From NCBI RefSeq assembly GCF_014066305.1, contig NW_023501044.1, positions 1,194,001 through 1,258,000 on the forward strand: a stretch of DNA of 64,000 bases, given 5' to 3'. The DNA comes from Letharia columbiana. Taxonomy: Eukaryota > Ascomycota > Lecanoromycetes > Lecanorales > Parmeliaceae. The notes under the pieces are model-generated. The model worked only from the letters and a program-made list of their open reading frames with translations, was not told where the DNA came from and did not search any database. The translations under genes and the position numbers were made by a program. Each line of letters begins with the position of its first letter. Position 1 is the first letter of the stretch. This document shows, piece after piece, positions 62,883 through 64,000 of this stretch.

Positions 62883-64000
62883 TTAATATATATAAAAGAA
62901 TAAGATAGAGCTAAGTTTAAAATTCTTGAATTTATATATATAGTTAATTATAAATTCGAGATTATTATATCTTTTAATTAAACTTATTAAATTAACTCGC
63001 TAGCTCTCTTAAGCTCTCTTATTAAAAATTTATATATAGAAATCTTATACTCTAAAATAACTAGCTTTCTACTAATACTATTTCTTTATAATTTCATAAA
63101 TTATAAAGTTTAATATACGCTTTCTAACGCTATAAAATTAATAAAGTTTAGTCTACTATTAATAAGTTAAATTAATATTTAAATATCATAGTTATATTAA
63201 ACGCGTTCGAAATTAAATAATAATTCTTTTATCTATTTATATAATTATATTTCTTCTATAATTCTATTAATCTATTAATTATAAATAAATTCGCTTTCGA
63301 TATCTCTCGTTTAAATATTACTAAGTATCTAAGATATATATTTCTTTTATTTATCTTTTAAATCTTCTATTAATATTCTTAGATTATCTTTTAATAAATT
63401 TATTATTACTAATAATCGAGGTTGTAAGCGAGCTTAATAGCTATCTATTACTACTTATAAACGTATTAAAAAACTTTTAAAAAGAGCTTAAACGAATATA
63501 TTCTTCTTTATATACTTCTTTTAAGTTAACGATAGATAAATTAAACTAATATTTAAATATTATAATTATATTAAATACATTCGAGATCGAATAATAATCC
63601 TTTTATCTATTTATATAATTATTTTTCTTTTATTATTCTATTAATTCTATTAATTCTATTAATTCTATTAACTTTACTAATATAAATATATTTATCTTCG
63701 ATACTCTTATACTTAATTAAATAAGAGAAGAATCTATAATAAGCGAATATAAAGAATATTATAAAGATTATTATAGAGATAGTTATTAGTAATAATAATA
63801 TAATAAACTTACTCTCTATAATCTTATATTAATTTACTTAATTAATATAAGAGAAGTTAATATAGTAAACGAATATAAAGAATACTACGAAGAAATTAAA
63901 TAATAATAAAATTTTTAATATTAAGAATACGACTTAGCTCTTTAAAATCCTACGTTATATACTCTCTACGTTTTTATATTAGATTATTATTTAATAAGCG
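62883..64000 (+). mobile_element. Non-autonomous Helitron A4, running off the window
   Basis: It starts TTAATATATATAAAAG preceded by A. It aligns to A2 and to H1 through the 5' non-coding region, then enters the satellite modules (acgaagaaattaa, cgacttagctctttaaaatcc). The block with aacgcgttcgaaat at 63,200 recurs in variant form at about 63,575, a partial tandem duplication. The 3' end lies beyond 64,000. Confidence 0.75.

Noticed and set aside
1..64000. Mitochondrial, apicomplexan or other naturally AT-rich genome
   Set aside because: The composition is not simply AT-rich. CpA/TpG is removed while CpG and TpA remain, and stops fall at former Gln/Trp codons of fungal-type retrotransposons. 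That is the RIP pattern.

Overview
The window looks like an AT-rich, gene-free block from a filamentous ascomycete (Pezizomycotina) genome that has been through heavy repeat-induced point mutation (RIP). CpA and TpG dinucleotides are almost absent, TpA is in large excess, and CpG survives (cgcg, tcgcga and similar are common). Reading frames that are clearly retrotransposon proteins have Gln and Trp codons turned into TAA/TAG, Cys and His into Tyr, and Gly or Asp into Asp, Glu or Asn. I see no intact host gene and no tRNA or rRNA gene. The species cannot be named from this.

Nearly all of the window is nested transposable elements. Layout: (1) 1-2,573 and 27,328-28,310, unidentified repeat R. 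(2) A non-autonomous Helitron (A1) at 2,574-27,327, split by chromoviral Ty3/gypsy element gypsy-1 (LTRs 4,693-4,856 and 26,974-27,137). Gypsy-1 is itself split by a second gypsy on the minus strand (Y1, 8,083-21,574, TSD CGAAA), which is split in turn by an autonomous Helitron relic (H1, 12,948-19,334) with recognisable Rep and helicase domains. Gypsy-1 also carries a non-RIPed fold-back element (about 22,206-23,225) and a 991-bp terminal-inverted-repeat element with an 8-bp TSD (23,500-24,490). (3) 28,340-34,431, a second Y gypsy copy broken by Helitron derivatives and ending in its LTR. (4) 34,432-35,199, a LINE-type reverse-transcriptase remnant (minus), followed by Helitron pieces B4 and A3. 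(5) 39,097-45,981, gypsy-2, a full-length chromovirus relic with 183-bp LTRs and TSD CTTCG. (6) 45,987-49,311, unidentified degenerate DNA with Helitron derivative B3, which holds a 290-bp MITE. (7) 49,312-50,390, a RIPed copy of the fold-back element. (8) 50,391-62,882, two more gypsy relics (Z and W). (9) 62,883 to the end, another non-autonomous Helitron (A4).

Three things stand out. First, H1 and the shorter A and B repeats share the same 5' end and the same 3' hairpin terminus, so they form one Helitron family with an autonomous member and two classes of derivative. Second, the fold-back element occurs in three states: an unmutated copy, a fully RIPed full-length copy and a truncated RIPed copy. 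Third, the nesting order gives a relative history of invasion and mutation. All coordinates were read by eye. Alignments were made by hand, and boundaries without a stated duplication are approximate.
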